From: Oenanthe sinensis
Lineage: Eukaryota; Streptophyta; Magnoliopsida; Apiales; Apiaceae
Length of the DNA stretch: 64,000 nucleotides
Assembly: GCA_028671895.1 (NCBI GenBank)
Contig: CM053802.1
Coordinates: forward strand, 40,400,201 to 40,464,200
Direction: 5' to 3'
In this document: in pieces, positions 1 through 10,400 of the stretch
Numbering within the stretch: the stretch's first letter is position 1
Layout of the letters: each line of letters starts with the position of its first letter
Translations under genes and position numbers: made by a program
Notes under the pieces: generated by a model
Database searches by the model: none
Seen by the model: only the letters and a program-made list of their open reading frames with translations
What the model was told of the DNA's origin: nothing

Positions 1-1090
1 TTTGAGGCAAACTCTGATGACTCTTCAGACTCTGAAATGATGGAGATGGTAGCTATGATTGTCTAAGGCTTCAAAAAGATGAAATATAAAAATTACAGAA
101 AGCAAGGAAACTTCCAGAAGAAGCATGAAGAATCAGAGAATAAAGATAGATTCAGAAAAAGAGAAGATAGAGATGGCAAATCAAAAACTCTTGACAAATC
201 AAAGGTCAAGTGTTACAAGTGTAAAAAGATGGGGCACTTTGCTACTGAGTACAGAAGCAAGGAATTTGGAAAAGCACTCATCACATCAAAGAAATATTGG
301 ATGGATTCCTCAGACTCTGAAGAGAAAAAAAATCATGCCCTCATGGCAATCACTGATGCTCTAATCCTAAACTCTGATAAAGTACCAGACTCTGTCTTCA
401 ATTTTAAAACTGATAATATCCATGAATTAAAGTCTTTTCTCAAAACTTTGTATGTTAGCTTTAAATCACAGTCACTTGAGAATGAAAGATTAAAATCTGA
501 AATACAAACTCTAACTGCTAGGAATGACTTTCTTGAATCTGAAAATTCACACATGCTTAGTACTAAGAAAAACTGTAAGAATAATATACACATGCAAACT
601 CAGTTAGAAATACAAGTTGAATATTTAAAATCTGAGGTAGCTAAAGAAAAGGAAACTTTCAGAGTTTGAACAAACTCTGGTAAGAAAGTCGAACAAATTC
701 TTTCTAACAAGAATTAGACATCTTCCTTAGGTTATGAATCTGATAAGGAAATACATTTTAAGACACACACAAAAGGGAAATTGAGTGAACCTGTGAATTT
801 TGTTGGAGCTAGTAATGAAAAGAAGAATACCTCTAGTGAATTCTCTAATAATAACAAAGGTAAAAAGAATAGTGTGTCAGAGAATAAACTAGTCAATATT
901 GGATTACTCTCATAGAAGCAACTTAAAGAAAAGTTGAAGTCAGTCACAAACAAGAATATTCTTAAACAAGCAAACAAGGTGAAGAGAAATAGAAATGACA
1001 AAATAGGAATTACTAAGGAGAATAACTATAAGAATATTCTTGATTCTCCTAGAAAAACCTGCTTCATATGTGGTAATTTTAATAGAGATG
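1..1090 (+). pseudogene. gag: SIR-3 gag (broken)
   Basis: The capsid/nucleocapsid region is open mainly at 79-669 and again from 934. A zinc-knuckle is visible as CYKCKKMGHFATEY (about bases 213-254): the CX2CX4HX4C spacing is kept but the last Cys is Tyr, so zinc binding is probably lost. A coiled-coil-like, Lys/Glu-rich stretch follows, as in SIR-1 gag. A second knuckle begins at about 1060 (CFICGNFN) but runs straight into pol sequence, so its His and last Cys are gone. Stops occur near 64 and 667. The start codon is outside the window. Homology is judged against SIR-1 gag (58885-61314), which has the same two-knuckle layout. Confidence 0.75.
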
Positions 1091-4000
1091 GCAACATAGG
1101 AAGAACACTGAGATATGAAAATATTGTGATTGGAAATGTCATCATTGAAAATGTAGCTCTGGTTAAAGGACTCAAACATAATCTGTTAAGTGTGAGTCAA
1201 ATGACAGATATATGTTATTATTTGGCATTTCATGAAACACATTGTGAAGTAAAAAGCAAAAAGGATGGCAAAGTTGTTCTCATTGGTCACAGACATGACA
1301 ATTTATTTGAAGCTAACTTGGAGGTAAACTCTGATGGTCCCTTAACTTATTTACTTGGAAAGGCATCATCTTTGGAAAGCTGGAATTGGCACAAAAAGCT
1401 GTGTCACTTGAACATTGGAAACATAAAAGAATTGGTAAAAATGATCTAGTTAGAGGTCTTCCAAAAGTTCAATTTCACCCTGATGGAATATGTGATTCAA
1501 GTCAAAAGGCCAAACAAAAGAAAACATCTTTCAAGAGAAAATTTGAAAATTCTATTGATCAACCTTTTCACCTATTGCTTCTTAATTTATTTGGTCCTAT
1601 TAACATTATGTCCATCGGAAAGAAGAAATATACTCTGGTGATAGTGGATGATTACATAAGATTTACCTGGGTGTACTTTTTTACATAAAAAGGATGAAAC
1701 AGCTGAGATTATTTTTGATCATATCACCATGATTGAGAATGGATCACCACATAAGGTAAAGAATCTAAGGAGTGATAATGGAACATAGTTTAAGAATTTG
1801 TAATGGAGGAATTTTGCTCAACAAAAGGAATTTTTCAACAATTTTCAGCACCTGGTACTCCTCAATAAAATGGTGTAGTTGAGAGAAAGAACAAAATTCT
1901 CATTAAAGCTGCTAGAAAAATGTTAGAAGGAGCAAAGCTACCAACTTATTTTTGGGCAGAAGCTTTGAATACTGCATGCATTACTCAGAATTGTACTTTG
2001 ATAAATAATCATGGAATGACTCCATATAAAACAATGAAGGTAAGGAAGCCAAATCTGAAATACCTTCACATATTTGGAAGCAAGTGTTTTATTCTCAAAA
2101 CACATCCTGAACAATTGAAGAAGTTTGAAATCAATGTAAATGAAGGAAAAATAACAGGGTTACATGATAAAGATGCTCAAGAATCTCTGAGTTTTGAAAA
2201 TGAATTGCAGAACACAAACACTGATGAGGTAAACTTTGATGAGATAAACACTGATTCCTTAAACTCTGATTCAAACATAATTGAAATAGAAATTGAAGAT
2301 TTTTCACATGTTGAGGAGGAGCAACATTAATCACTTACTGAAATTGAAGAACCAATCTCAATTATTGATATGTCAGAATCTGACCAAACTCTGACAAATA
2401 CAAACTCTAAAACCCTAAACTCTTATCAATCAAACTCTGAAACCACAAATACTGATCACTCAAACTCTGATCATTCAAACTCTGAGGATTTAAACTCTGA
2501 TTCATCAAACACTGATGGAAACACAACTCCAGGGAGATGATCAACATTTACTGAGGAATCATACTACGAAGGCACAAATCATGGGGGAACATCTAATTCA
2601 AGAAATTTTCCACATCCAAGGAAATGAACCAAAGATCACACACCTGATTTGATTATTGGAGATCTAAAAAGTGGAGTACAGATAAGGAAAGCTACTAAAA
2701 AAATGTCTATTTCATAGTTTTCTTTCTCAAATAGAACCAAAGAAGGTTGAAAATGCTTTGAAAGATGCAGATTGGGTTACTGCAATGCAGGAAGAATTAA
2801 ATGAGTTTGACAGAAATGAGGTTTGGACCCTTGTACCAAGGCCAGAGAATAGATCAATTGTTGGCACAAAGTTGGTATTCAGAAACAAAATAGACTATGA
2901 TGGAATTATAACAAGGAATAAAGCAAGAGTAGTTGCAAAAGGCTACTCTCAACAGGAAGGTATTGATTATGATGAAACCTTTGCACCTGTAGCTAGACTT
3001 GAAGCAATCAGAATCTTTCTTGCTTATGCTGCAAATAGGAAATTCAAAGTCTACCAGATGGATATTAAAAGTGCATTCTTAAATGGATAACTTGAAGAAT
3101 AGGTATATGTTCAACAACCAACTGGCTTTGTCAATCCAAAATATATAAATCGTGTCTACAGATTGGATGAAGCCTTATATGGACTCAAGCAAGCACCAAG
3201 AGCCTGGTATGAAACTCTGGCTCAATTTCTACTTGAAAGTGGTTTCACAAGAGGTACAATTGACTCAAGGTAAAGATTTATTATTGGTTCAAATATATGT
3301 TGATGATATTATATTTCATTCCATTAATGAGAAACTCTGTCAAAGATTTTCAAAGCTAATGCAGTCCAGGTATCAAATGAGCATGTCGGAAGAAATGAGT
3401 TATTTTCTAGGGTTGTAAGTGAAACAGACTGATGAAGCCATTTTCATAAATCAGTCCAAATACACAAAGAATCTACCTACAAAGTTTCAAATGCAAGACT
3501 CTGCATCTGCTACAACTCTAATGGCTACTGCAACCAAGCTTGATCAAGACATTGGTGAGCATATAGATATTACAACATATAAAGGAATGATTGGATCACT
3601 TCTCTATTTAACTACAAGTAGACCAGATATCATGTATGTCACATGTCTATGTGCTAGATTTCACGCAAATCCAAGGGAACCTCATTTGATTGTTGTTAAA
3701 AGAATTTTTAGATATCTCAAGGGCACCATCAATCTTGGCTTATGGTATCCTAGATAGTCTGACTTTAAATTAATAGGTTATTCAGATGCTGACTTTGCAG
3801 GATGTAAAATTGACAGGAAAAGCACAAGTGGCAGTTGTCAATTTCTAGGTGGAAGAATTGTCTCATGGTTCAGTAAAAAATAGAAATCTATCTCAACATC
3901 AATAGCAGAGGCTGAATATATAGCTGTAAGAGGCTGTTGTGCACATATTTTATGGATGAGAAATCAACGGTTAGACTATGGTTTAAACTTTTCAAAAATT

Positions 4001-4255
4001 CCTATTTATTTTGATAATCAAAGTGCTATTGCAATGACAGGAAATCCAGTTCAACATTGTCTAACAAAGCATATCAGTATTAGATATCACTTCATAAGGG
4101 AACATGTCGTGGAAGGAATAATTGAAATGCATTTTGTTCCCACAGATCAACAGTTAGCAGACATAATAACCAAGCCTCTATATGAAGCAACTTTTACAAG
4201 ATTGGTTTCTGAATTAGGAATGTTGACATGTGGCTCAACTCCAGATAGCAAGTAG
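1090..4255 (+). pseudogene. pol: SIR-3 pol polyprotein (broken; protease active site deleted)
   Basis: Fragments in several frames keep the copia order: GAG-pre-integrase (WHKKLCHLNIG near 1387), integrase core, a linker made of NSD/NTD repeats (about 2170-2540), RT (2758-3757) and RNase H (to 4255). RT retains QMDIKSAFLNG and YVDDIIF. RNase H retains FDNQSAIAMTGNPVQH. The protease DSG motif seen in SIR-1 is absent: sequence passes from the second gag knuckle directly to the segment matching SIR-1 pol after its protease motif. The first integrase Asp appears replaced by Asn (LLNLFGP versus MDLFGP in SIR-1). Multiple stops (for example near 1689, 3088, 3100, 3756) make it non-functional. Confidence 0.85.
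2160..2545 (+). repeat. AAACTCTGAT-type motif cluster encoding the NSD linker of SIR-3 pol
   Basis: Between integrase and RT the DNA is a run of imperfect copies of AAACTCTGAT and AAACACTGAT. They encode Asn-Ser-Asp and Asn-Thr-Asp repeats. The same decamer recurs in gag, in the spacer after pol and in the extra ORF of this element, but is not a feature of SIR-1, SIR-2 or the COP elements. Confidence 0.85.
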
Positions 4256-4769
4256 TAGACAATCAGAGTTTATGATAAACTCTATCAGAGTATGTGGTAA
4301 ACTCTGATAGAAAATGCAGTAAACTCTAATCATTGGAATATCTAATCTCTGATCACAAGCTATCAATGTTTATGGTAAACTCTATCAAAGTATGTGGTAA
4401 ACTCTGACAATAAATGCAAACTCTGATTACTATAAACTCTGAGATATTATTTATGACATCATATTTAATTTTGTGACATCATATTTGTTATTCTCTGATT
4501 GGAGTAATCATTAGGGCACGTGTATTTCACGATAAACGATTCATATTTATACATAGGTACACACATATGTTGCATTTTGAGAATTGCACTACTCGTTACT
4601 CTGCCACTTAAAAATTGCCACGTGTCCCACTACAGAGTATATGTAAATGAGAGGAAATAGTTTAATTCTTATTTTTACTTTGAATTATTCACCTGCATCT
4701 TTTATTCCTCTCTTTCTCTCTTAGTTTCTAAAACCTTAATTTCTCATATCTACAAATCTCTATTCTTCA
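4256..4769 (+). promoter_or_regulatory. SIR-3 pol/ORF3 spacer with candidate promoter (two G-boxes)
   Basis: This non-coding spacer lies between the RNase H stop and the ATG of the extra ORF. Two CACGTG G-boxes are visible at 4517-4522 (GGGCACGTGTAT) and 4619-4624 (GCCACGTGTCC). A pyrimidine-rich leader (about 4695-4768) precedes the ATG at 4770, and TATA-like stretches occur near 4545 and 4638. G-boxes are known bZIP/bHLH targets in plant stress and light promoters. Use as an ORF3 promoter is inference, supported by the equivalent spacers of SIR-1 and SIR-2. Confidence 0.45.
4268..4435 (+). repeat. Two-copy 100-bp tandem repeat in the SIR-3 spacer
   Basis: The segment from 4268 (GTTTATGATAAACTCTATCA) recurs from 4368 (GTTTATGGTAAACTCTATCA) with a 100-bp offset and few changes. 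Each copy carries several AAACTCTGAT-like motifs. It occupies the same position, right after pol, as the 59-bp array of SIR-2 and SIR-1. Confidence 0.75.
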
Positions 4770-6329
4770 ATGGCATCCAAGGGACTCTCTTTTCAAAACT
4801 TCACATTTGCTGCTACAAATTACATCTCACTCTTATCCAAAACTAGTATTCCACAAGATTTCCATGTGGTTCAGGATTTTCTATAGCAAAGCCATATTGG
4901 GTATGCTCTTCAGGAACCCAATAACATCTATGCTCAATCTCTAATCAAAATCTGGTCAACGGCTAACTTTAACAATGTTGGTGATGATGAAGAGCCAGTC
5001 ATCACGTTTTAATGCAATGGCAAACATTCAATCACTCCTGCAGTAGTTCGTCAAGCCCTTCATCTTCCTGAAGTAGTTTTGTATGATGACCTGGTAAATG
5101 ATGAGCCAATAAAGGTATTTTTTAAGGAAATAGGCTATGGACGAAGCTGTCTAAGCTGAGGAGTCTGGCAAGGCCCCATTTGAGACGTGAATGAAGTTTC
5201 TTCTTTGACTGCATTACAAGGGCTTTCAATGCCAAATGCCCAAATTTTGATGCTATTCCACAACTATCACAATAGATTGGGTATTCTCCGACCCATAACT
5301 TGAACTTTAATTTTCTATGTTTGATAATTAGGCAGTTAGCTAGCCAGATTAATGATGATACTCACACTGTATACTTTGCTAGATTTTTACAGTTAATTTT
5401 TAGCTATTTATTGCCTGATGTTAGTTTTGAGAATGATCAGAGTTTAACTAGTTTTTGTATGAACAAGAAATTTTTTGATGATTTAACTAGAAAGGATGCA
5501 AAGAAAGAAGCTGAAGGTAAATTATCTAAACATTTTTATCCCACATGGGTCAGGCTTCTCTTAAATCAGAGAATGCCTACTGTGTATGGGAAGAATTTTC
5601 TTTTTGTGGTTATGGATTAAAGTTTAGCACCCTTTGATTCTAACCCAAGCCACCAACTAAACACTGATCCACAAACACTGAAGCCAACCTCTGTTGTCTC
5701 CCAAAAGACTATAGTTGTAACAAGACCTCTCAACAAGGGCTAAACATCAAAAGAAAAGGAAAATCAGTAATGGAGTCATCACCAAAGAAAAGAAGGTTGA
5801 TTGATGAAAACACTGATTCTGATGAAAGTTGTGAATGTCTGGTCTTTTCTATGAAGAAAACTGTCAAGAAGGCTTCTAAGATTCCACCAGCTCCATTCAT
5901 GAAGCCATTTATTGTCAATCAAATGCCTGAGACTAAAAGGAAAAGAAGAAGATTGGTTAAGGCATCAAACACTGAACAAATAAACTCTGATCCTTCACAA
6001 GCCTTAAAATCTGACCATCTCTTAAACTCTGACGTCTTAAACTCTGCCCAGCCAAACTCTGATCAACTTCAAGTGACAAACTCTGATGCTGTTATGAAGT
6101 CTGGTGAATCTGCATTGCCTGACCAAATAAACAGTAACATAGGTGGAATTGACGTAGATGATGATGATGAAAATGCCAATAGAGAAGAAAATGATGAATT
6201 GACTAAAATGGATGGTAATTCTCTTCATGTTAATCCTTTTACCAGTCCTATAATCACTTTGAAAAGTGTTGATTCTGTAAATGAAGTTGCTCTAGTTTAG
6301 TATCTGATTCTCCTGTTCATTCACTCAAG
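4770..6329 (+). pseudogene. SIR-3 extra ORF (ORF3), broken and truncated
   Basis: It starts at ATG 4770 (MASKGLSFQNFTFAATNY) after a pyrimidine-rich leader. The N-terminal part is shifted and stopped several times (for example near 4885, 5010). A second open stretch, 5300-5617, contains VYFARFLQLIFSYLLP, which resembles YYARFIMIIINHFV in ORF3 of SIR-1. Then comes a low-complexity part (5770-6297) with a basic KRKRRRL cluster, NSD repeats from AAACTCTGAT, and an acidic DVDDDDENANREEND run. After the stop at 6298 another frame reads SLVSDSPVHSLK up to the GYP-1 LTR. No signal peptide or membrane segment is obvious. The function is unknown; it sits where Sireviruses can carry an envelope-like ORF. 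Confidence 0.65.
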
Positions 6330-6717
6330 TGATATGAGTAAAAATATCCTTGAGAAAATAATAAATATAGCATTTATTATCAGACCTAGTATGGTCCAAA
6401 GGCATGGGCCCTTGAAACGAACTAGGAAAATAAATCCTAGGATCAACTGGATTTGTAAGTCCAGCCCACAAGCTCTGTTGAAGCCATCGGCCTATTAAGC
6501 CTTTATTATTATTTAATTTCATAATTAATTAATAAAGACTCAGTAAAGGCCCAAGAAGCCTGATTGAAGGCCCTCATCCAAGAAGGATCTAGAAACCCTA
6601 GCGTGGAAAGAGTCCAATGAGGACCCACATTCCTAAGAGGTTTCAACAACCTTGTCACTAGGAGATTTGACCACCAAGTCTCCTAATTCTAATCTAATTC
6701 CAAGGCCCTTGCGCGCC

Positions 6718-6725
6718 TATATAAA
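6718..6725 (+). promoter_or_regulatory. TATA box of the GYP-1 LTR
   Basis: TATATAAA in a GC-richer context (GCGCGCC before, GGGCC after) about 250 bp before the LTR end. The usual 25-35 bp spacing would start transcription near 6750-6760, just ahead of the hairpin. Confidence 0.6.
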
Positions 6726-6766
6726 GGGCCTAACCCCTCAACATTAGAACTACGTCTGGCTTAATT

Positions 6767-6888
6767 ATCAACACACACTGAGATATATAGGCATCTTGTG
6801 ATGGCAAAACTAATCCACGAAACACGCTTGTGTTTCGTGGATTAGTTTTGCCATCACAAGATGCCTATATATCTCAGTATGTGTTGAT
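6767..6888. repeat. Near-perfect inverted repeat (59-bp arms, 4-bp loop) in the GYP-1 LTR
   Basis: Left arm 6767-6825, loop GCTT 6826-6829, right arm 6830-6888. Pairing outward from the loop I find one mismatch, in the outer part (CACACACTGAG against CTCAGTATGTG). The arms meet at CACGAAACAC / GTGTTTCGTG. As RNA this would be a very stable stem at the start of the retrotransposon transcript. Confidence 0.9.
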
Positions 6889-6967
6889 TTCATATTAAAG
6901 CTTGAAGCTCCCCCAAACCCTAGCATTAATTACATATTAAAAATGACCTAGTTTTTAATCCATAACA

Positions 6968-6986
6968 TTTGGCGCCGCCTGTGGGA
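6968..6986 (+). other. GYP-1 primer-binding site/leader
   Basis: TTTGGCGCCGCCTGTGGGA directly follows the LTR. TTGGCGCCGTCTGTGGG is the usual form in plant Tat-lineage elements as I recall it; this copy has C in place of T in the middle. The tRNA partner is not assigned here. Confidence 0.6.
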
Positions 6987-7000
6987 TGAGAATAACAACC

Positions 7001-8735
7001 ATGGCAAGAACATGAAGTACTGTGAGCACCTTCGAAGGAGAAATCCCTGACACCATTGTTGACACCAACGTTCCTCTTATCGCAACTCAGGAATAATGAG
7101 TTGTTGTCCCAACCACCTCCTTTGAGGACCCTGAAACAAGCGCCCACCGTACGGGACCCATGAGCTTCATCGTTTATCCTTCCAATCCTGACATGCCAGT
7201 CCATGCCTCTGTCCCTCCACTCCAGGTAATTCCACCCCTCAATACTACTTTTGTTGCTCCTCTCCCATTGCAGGTCTCTACTATAGTGTTGCGTAGCTTC
7301 CACCTAACTATGAGCCCTCTTATGAGCAAGGGTTGCTACCCCCACATGGCTCACATCAGGGAAATCGAGATTTTTCTGGACCCTACTCGAATGATGGCAA
7401 AATGACTGATGATGACGTTAATCCTAGAAGGAGGCGACCTAGTAAGGAGCACCTTCGAGGGAGGAGTACCCAACCCCGAGGGCCTCAAAACACTAACTCC
7501 ACAAACTGATAAGAGAGGATACGAGCTCATGAGGCTGAAGCTCAACGACTAAGGAAATACTTGGAAAGGGAACTAGCAAGACGACAACGCCCGAGAGCTG
7601 AGGGGGCTGGAGGATCAGCAAGGAATGCATCTGTGATAGATTTAGATGAGCCCCCGACAAGGACGCAAACAAAGACAAGTCATATTAGGGCTGACCTCCA
7701 AGACTTATTGCCCCTTGGAGATCCTAATGATCCCACACACCCCTTCACATAGAATATTATGAATGAAAAGATATCAAGGAAGTTTAAGATGCCTGCAATC
7801 AAGGCCTATGATGGAATAGGAGATCCTTCAAATCATGTTCTCACATTCTCTAATGCACTGCTGCTGCTGCCCGTCAATGACGCCATCAAGTATAGGGCAT
7901 TCCCTCAAACCCTCAGTGGTATGGCTCAAATGTGGTTTAATCGTCTACCCCCTAACCCTGTTGGGTCATTCAAAGATCTAAGCAGATCTTCGTTGGTCAA
8001 TTTATCAGCAGCAAGACTCATGAGAAGAGCTCAGCTTCGCTAATGAATATGCATCGGGGGAAAAATGAATCACTGAGGGACTATATGAACAGATTCACTA
8101 AGATGGCCTTGAAGGTCCTTGATCTAGACCAGAATGTAGCTATAATAGCGTTACAGCAAGGGACCTTAGACGAGAACTTCAGGAGGGATCCAGAAAGTAT
8201 GAATGAGCTCCAAGAGAGAGTTAGAAAGTATATCAAGGCTGAGGAAAGCTTGAAGAAGACTACTGACTCATCCAGAAATGAGTGGAGTAGCAAAAAATGT
8301 AAGCAAGATCAGTATGATGTCAAGGATGAGTATGATGTTGAGGATAAGATTCCTAGAACCAATAAAGACTCCGACTATACCCCAAAAACAGCTGGCCAGG
8401 GGCCAAGGTTCACCGAGTATGCAAGGTTAAACTCACCAAGAAGTGAGATACTGTTGGACATTGTGAAAGACAGGGAACTTCAATGGCTGAAGCCACTAGA
8501 GATTGATTCTAAGAAGAGGAATCAGAATTTGTATTGCAAGTTTCACAAGGATGTTGGGCATGACATAAATAATTGTAGGCAGTTGAAAGATGATATTAAG
8601 TTCTTGATCAGAAGGGAAAACTCGGAAAGTTTATCAAAGAAGATGATAGAATATACAATGATAATCGAGACTATAATGAGTGACGAAGGGATTATGATGA
8701 CCATGATAAGAAGATGCAGCTTGGAGGCCCAGTAA
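7001..8735 (+). pseudogene. gag: GYP-1 gag (broken)
   Basis: It begins at ATG 7001 (MARTRS-like, with TGA at codon 5) and shifts frame between 7160-7405, 7561-8043 and 8043-8735. The capsid domain is clear: MPAIKAYDGIGDPSNHV, MWFNRLPPNPVGSF, then NESLRDYMNRFTKMALKV. Near the C-terminus CKFHKDVGHDINNC forms the zinc-finger-like motif usual for this gag group. An Arg/Glu-rich segment precedes the capsid part. The frame change at 8040-8043 falls inside the capsid domain, so no full-length Gag can be made. Gag would package element RNA in the cytoplasm. Confidence 0.8.
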
Positions 8736-8739
8736 TAAA

Positions 8740-9400
8740 CGTGATCTCTGGAGGTGCAACAGCGGTCGGGACTTCAAGTAACTCGAGAAAGGCTTATGCC
8801 CGACAAGTTCTACAAATTATGGAGGAAGCACCAAAGAGTGCAAGAAGCTAGGTATCAATTTCTTTTGACGATTCTGATTTGAAAGGGGTGAACTTCCCCC
8901 ATGATGACCCGTTGATCATAATACCTGTGATAGGCAACTCTTCAGAGAAACGAATCCTGGTGGATAGTGGAGCTTCAGTAGACATCTTGTTCCATGAGGT
9001 ATATCTCAAAATGGGGTACACCGACTCTCAACTGACTCCCTCTGACATGCCTATATATGGGTTCAATGGAGTCGAGTCTAAGGTGGAGGAAAAAATTTGA
9101 TTGCCTGTGACTATAGGGCAGGAGCCCCATGAGTCCACTCAAATGTTGAACTTCCTCATGATCAAGGTAGTGTCATATTACAATGGTATCCTCGGACGAA
9201 TAAGGATGCATGCGTTCAAGGCTGTTGCCTCAATTTACCACCTCAAACTTAAATTTCCAACTAGGAATGGAATTGGTGAGGAGAAAGGAGACCAGAAGAT
9301 GGCAAAGAGATGTTATATAGCCTCGTTAAGTTCCGACGGAGTCAGGGGCAAGTACTATCGATCGAAGGCGCGTATACATGGAAGTAGTAGACAACTCCTT
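8740..9400 (+). pseudogene. GYP-1 retropepsin-like aspartic protease region (broken)
   Basis: A short linker with a stop near 8850 is followed by VNFPHDDPLIIIPVIGN and the catalytic motif ILVDSGASVDILF (about 8956-8994). Downstream homology continues past a stop at 9098 (GILGRIRMHAFKAVAS, HLKLKFPTRNGIGEEKGDQK), which is typical of plant gypsy sequence between protease and RT. Recognisable homology fades by about 9400, where RT should begin. Confidence 0.75.
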
Positions 9401-9818
9401 CAGGAGTTATATTTAGAAGGATTATTAAGTAGAAATAAGTTTCTATGGAACCACTAGGAACCAAGAAGTTGTTACCCCAAGGGGGAAATAACTTGTTATT
9501 ATGTAAGGGTAGAACACTCTTTGACTTGAAGATATACTTCAAGATATTTTAATGAAAATTTATTTAGTATCCTTGAACTCTCTTGTTATGTTATTATCAA
9601 ACACGAAAATAACTTTGTACCAATGCACATAACGTAAAAATGCGAAAGAGAATGCATGAACGTAATAAAAGTGTCGAGTACTAAAGGGTTTCAAGGTACG
9701 GGAATAAAAGATAAAAGCCACGCATGACCAACGTGGATAGTAAATGACAAAGCCTTGAGGGGCCTGGGTAAGGACGAAGGATTCCCCAGAAAATTAAACA
9801 TCGAAGGAAGCCAAATTT
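9401..9818 (+). other. Degenerate GYP-1 interior, no gene seen
   Basis: No domain can be read in any frame. The stretch lies between the protease region and the RNase H remnant, where about 1 kb or more of RT is missing, so it probably includes a deletion junction. Confidence 0.4.
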
Positions 9819-9990
9819 CAGAAACCCATCAATTATGTCAGCAAGATTCTGCATGGTGCAGAGTTGAATAACTCAAAGATTGAGAAATTTGTTTTAGCAT
9901 TTATAATGGCTTCAAGAAAGCTACGCCTATACTCTCAGGCGCACGTCATTGAAGTCTTGACATACCAGCCCCTTCGAAGCATAATTTGCG
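9819..9990 (+). pseudogene. GYP-1 RNase H remnant
   Basis: One frame from 9819 reads QKPINYVSKILHGAELNN, then SKIEKFVLAFIMASRKLR and AHVIEVLTYQPLR. This matches the start of the gypsy RNase H domain that follows RT. It is only about 57 codons and has no flanking RT, so it is a deletion relic. The final Asp of the usual LTDQPL is Tyr. Confidence 0.7.
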
Positions 9991-10059
9991 CTAAGGGCAG
10001 AAATGACCTCTTTTATATCACAATCTAGCCCCTATGAAGCACAATTTGACCTAGGCCTC

Positions 10060-10400
10060 AAATTGAGGTCAATTAGACTCCAATCTGGTCTCGATCTAGG
10101 TCTATGGGAGGTTAAACCCTATAGGGCTCATTGACCTCAATCCCATTTTCACCTGGGTGATGAATTGAGCATTTGTTCGACCTCGATCTAGGTCTATGGG
10201 AGGTCAAACCCTGTAGGGTCATTGACCTCAATCCCATTTTGACTTGGGTGAGGAATTGAGCCTTTGTTCGATCTCGATCTAGGTCTATGGGAGGTCAAAA
10301 CCTATAGTGCTCATCGACCTTAATCCCATTTTCGACCTAGGTATGCAACTGAGGTCTAAATCGACCTTAATCCTGGTCGATGGGAGAACAAACTCTGTAG
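10060..10400. repeat. About 92-bp tandem repeat (3 clear units plus a decayed one)
   Basis: CTCGATCTAGGTCTATGGGA recurs at 10090, 10182 and 10273 (spacing 92 and 91 bp). A decayed fourth unit lies near 10370. Units include TTGACCTCAATCCCATTTT. The array lies downstream of the RNase H remnant, where Tat-lineage elements are known to carry hypervariable tandem repeats. Confidence 0.85.

Larger units (their letters stand above)
1..6329 (+). mobile_element. SIR-3: decayed Sirevirus-like Ty1/copia retrotransposon (5' end outside window)
   Basis: The order gag, protease remnant, integrase, reverse transcriptase, RNase H, spacer, extra ORF is read on the plus strand in several broken frames. That domain order is Ty1/copia. 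The RT/RNase H signatures (YVDDIIFHS, KHISIRYHFIREHV, DIITKPLYEATF) and the third ORF after pol match the Sirevirus group. The left end and 5' LTR lie before the window. On the right the element stops at 6329, where the GYP-1 LTR begins inside the extra ORF; its remaining part and 3' LTR are not found to the right, so they were lost or lie elsewhere. Linkers and spacer are full of the motif AAACTCTGAT. Confidence 0.85.
6330..6967 (+). repeat. GYP-1 5' LTR
   Basis: The proposed LTR runs from TGATATGAGTAAAAATATCC to TTTTTAATCCATAACA (TG...CA), ending directly before the primer-binding leader. It contains a TATA box (TATATAAA, 6718-6725) and a large hairpin (6767-6888). The start is inferred from the TG dinucleotide and from loss of SIR-3 coding sequence there; no partner LTR exists in the window to confirm it. 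Confidence 0.65.

Noticed and set aside
6926..7303. 125-codon minus-strand ORF in GYP-1
   Set aside because: Shadow of the plus-strand gag leader; no motif and it overlaps the primer site region.
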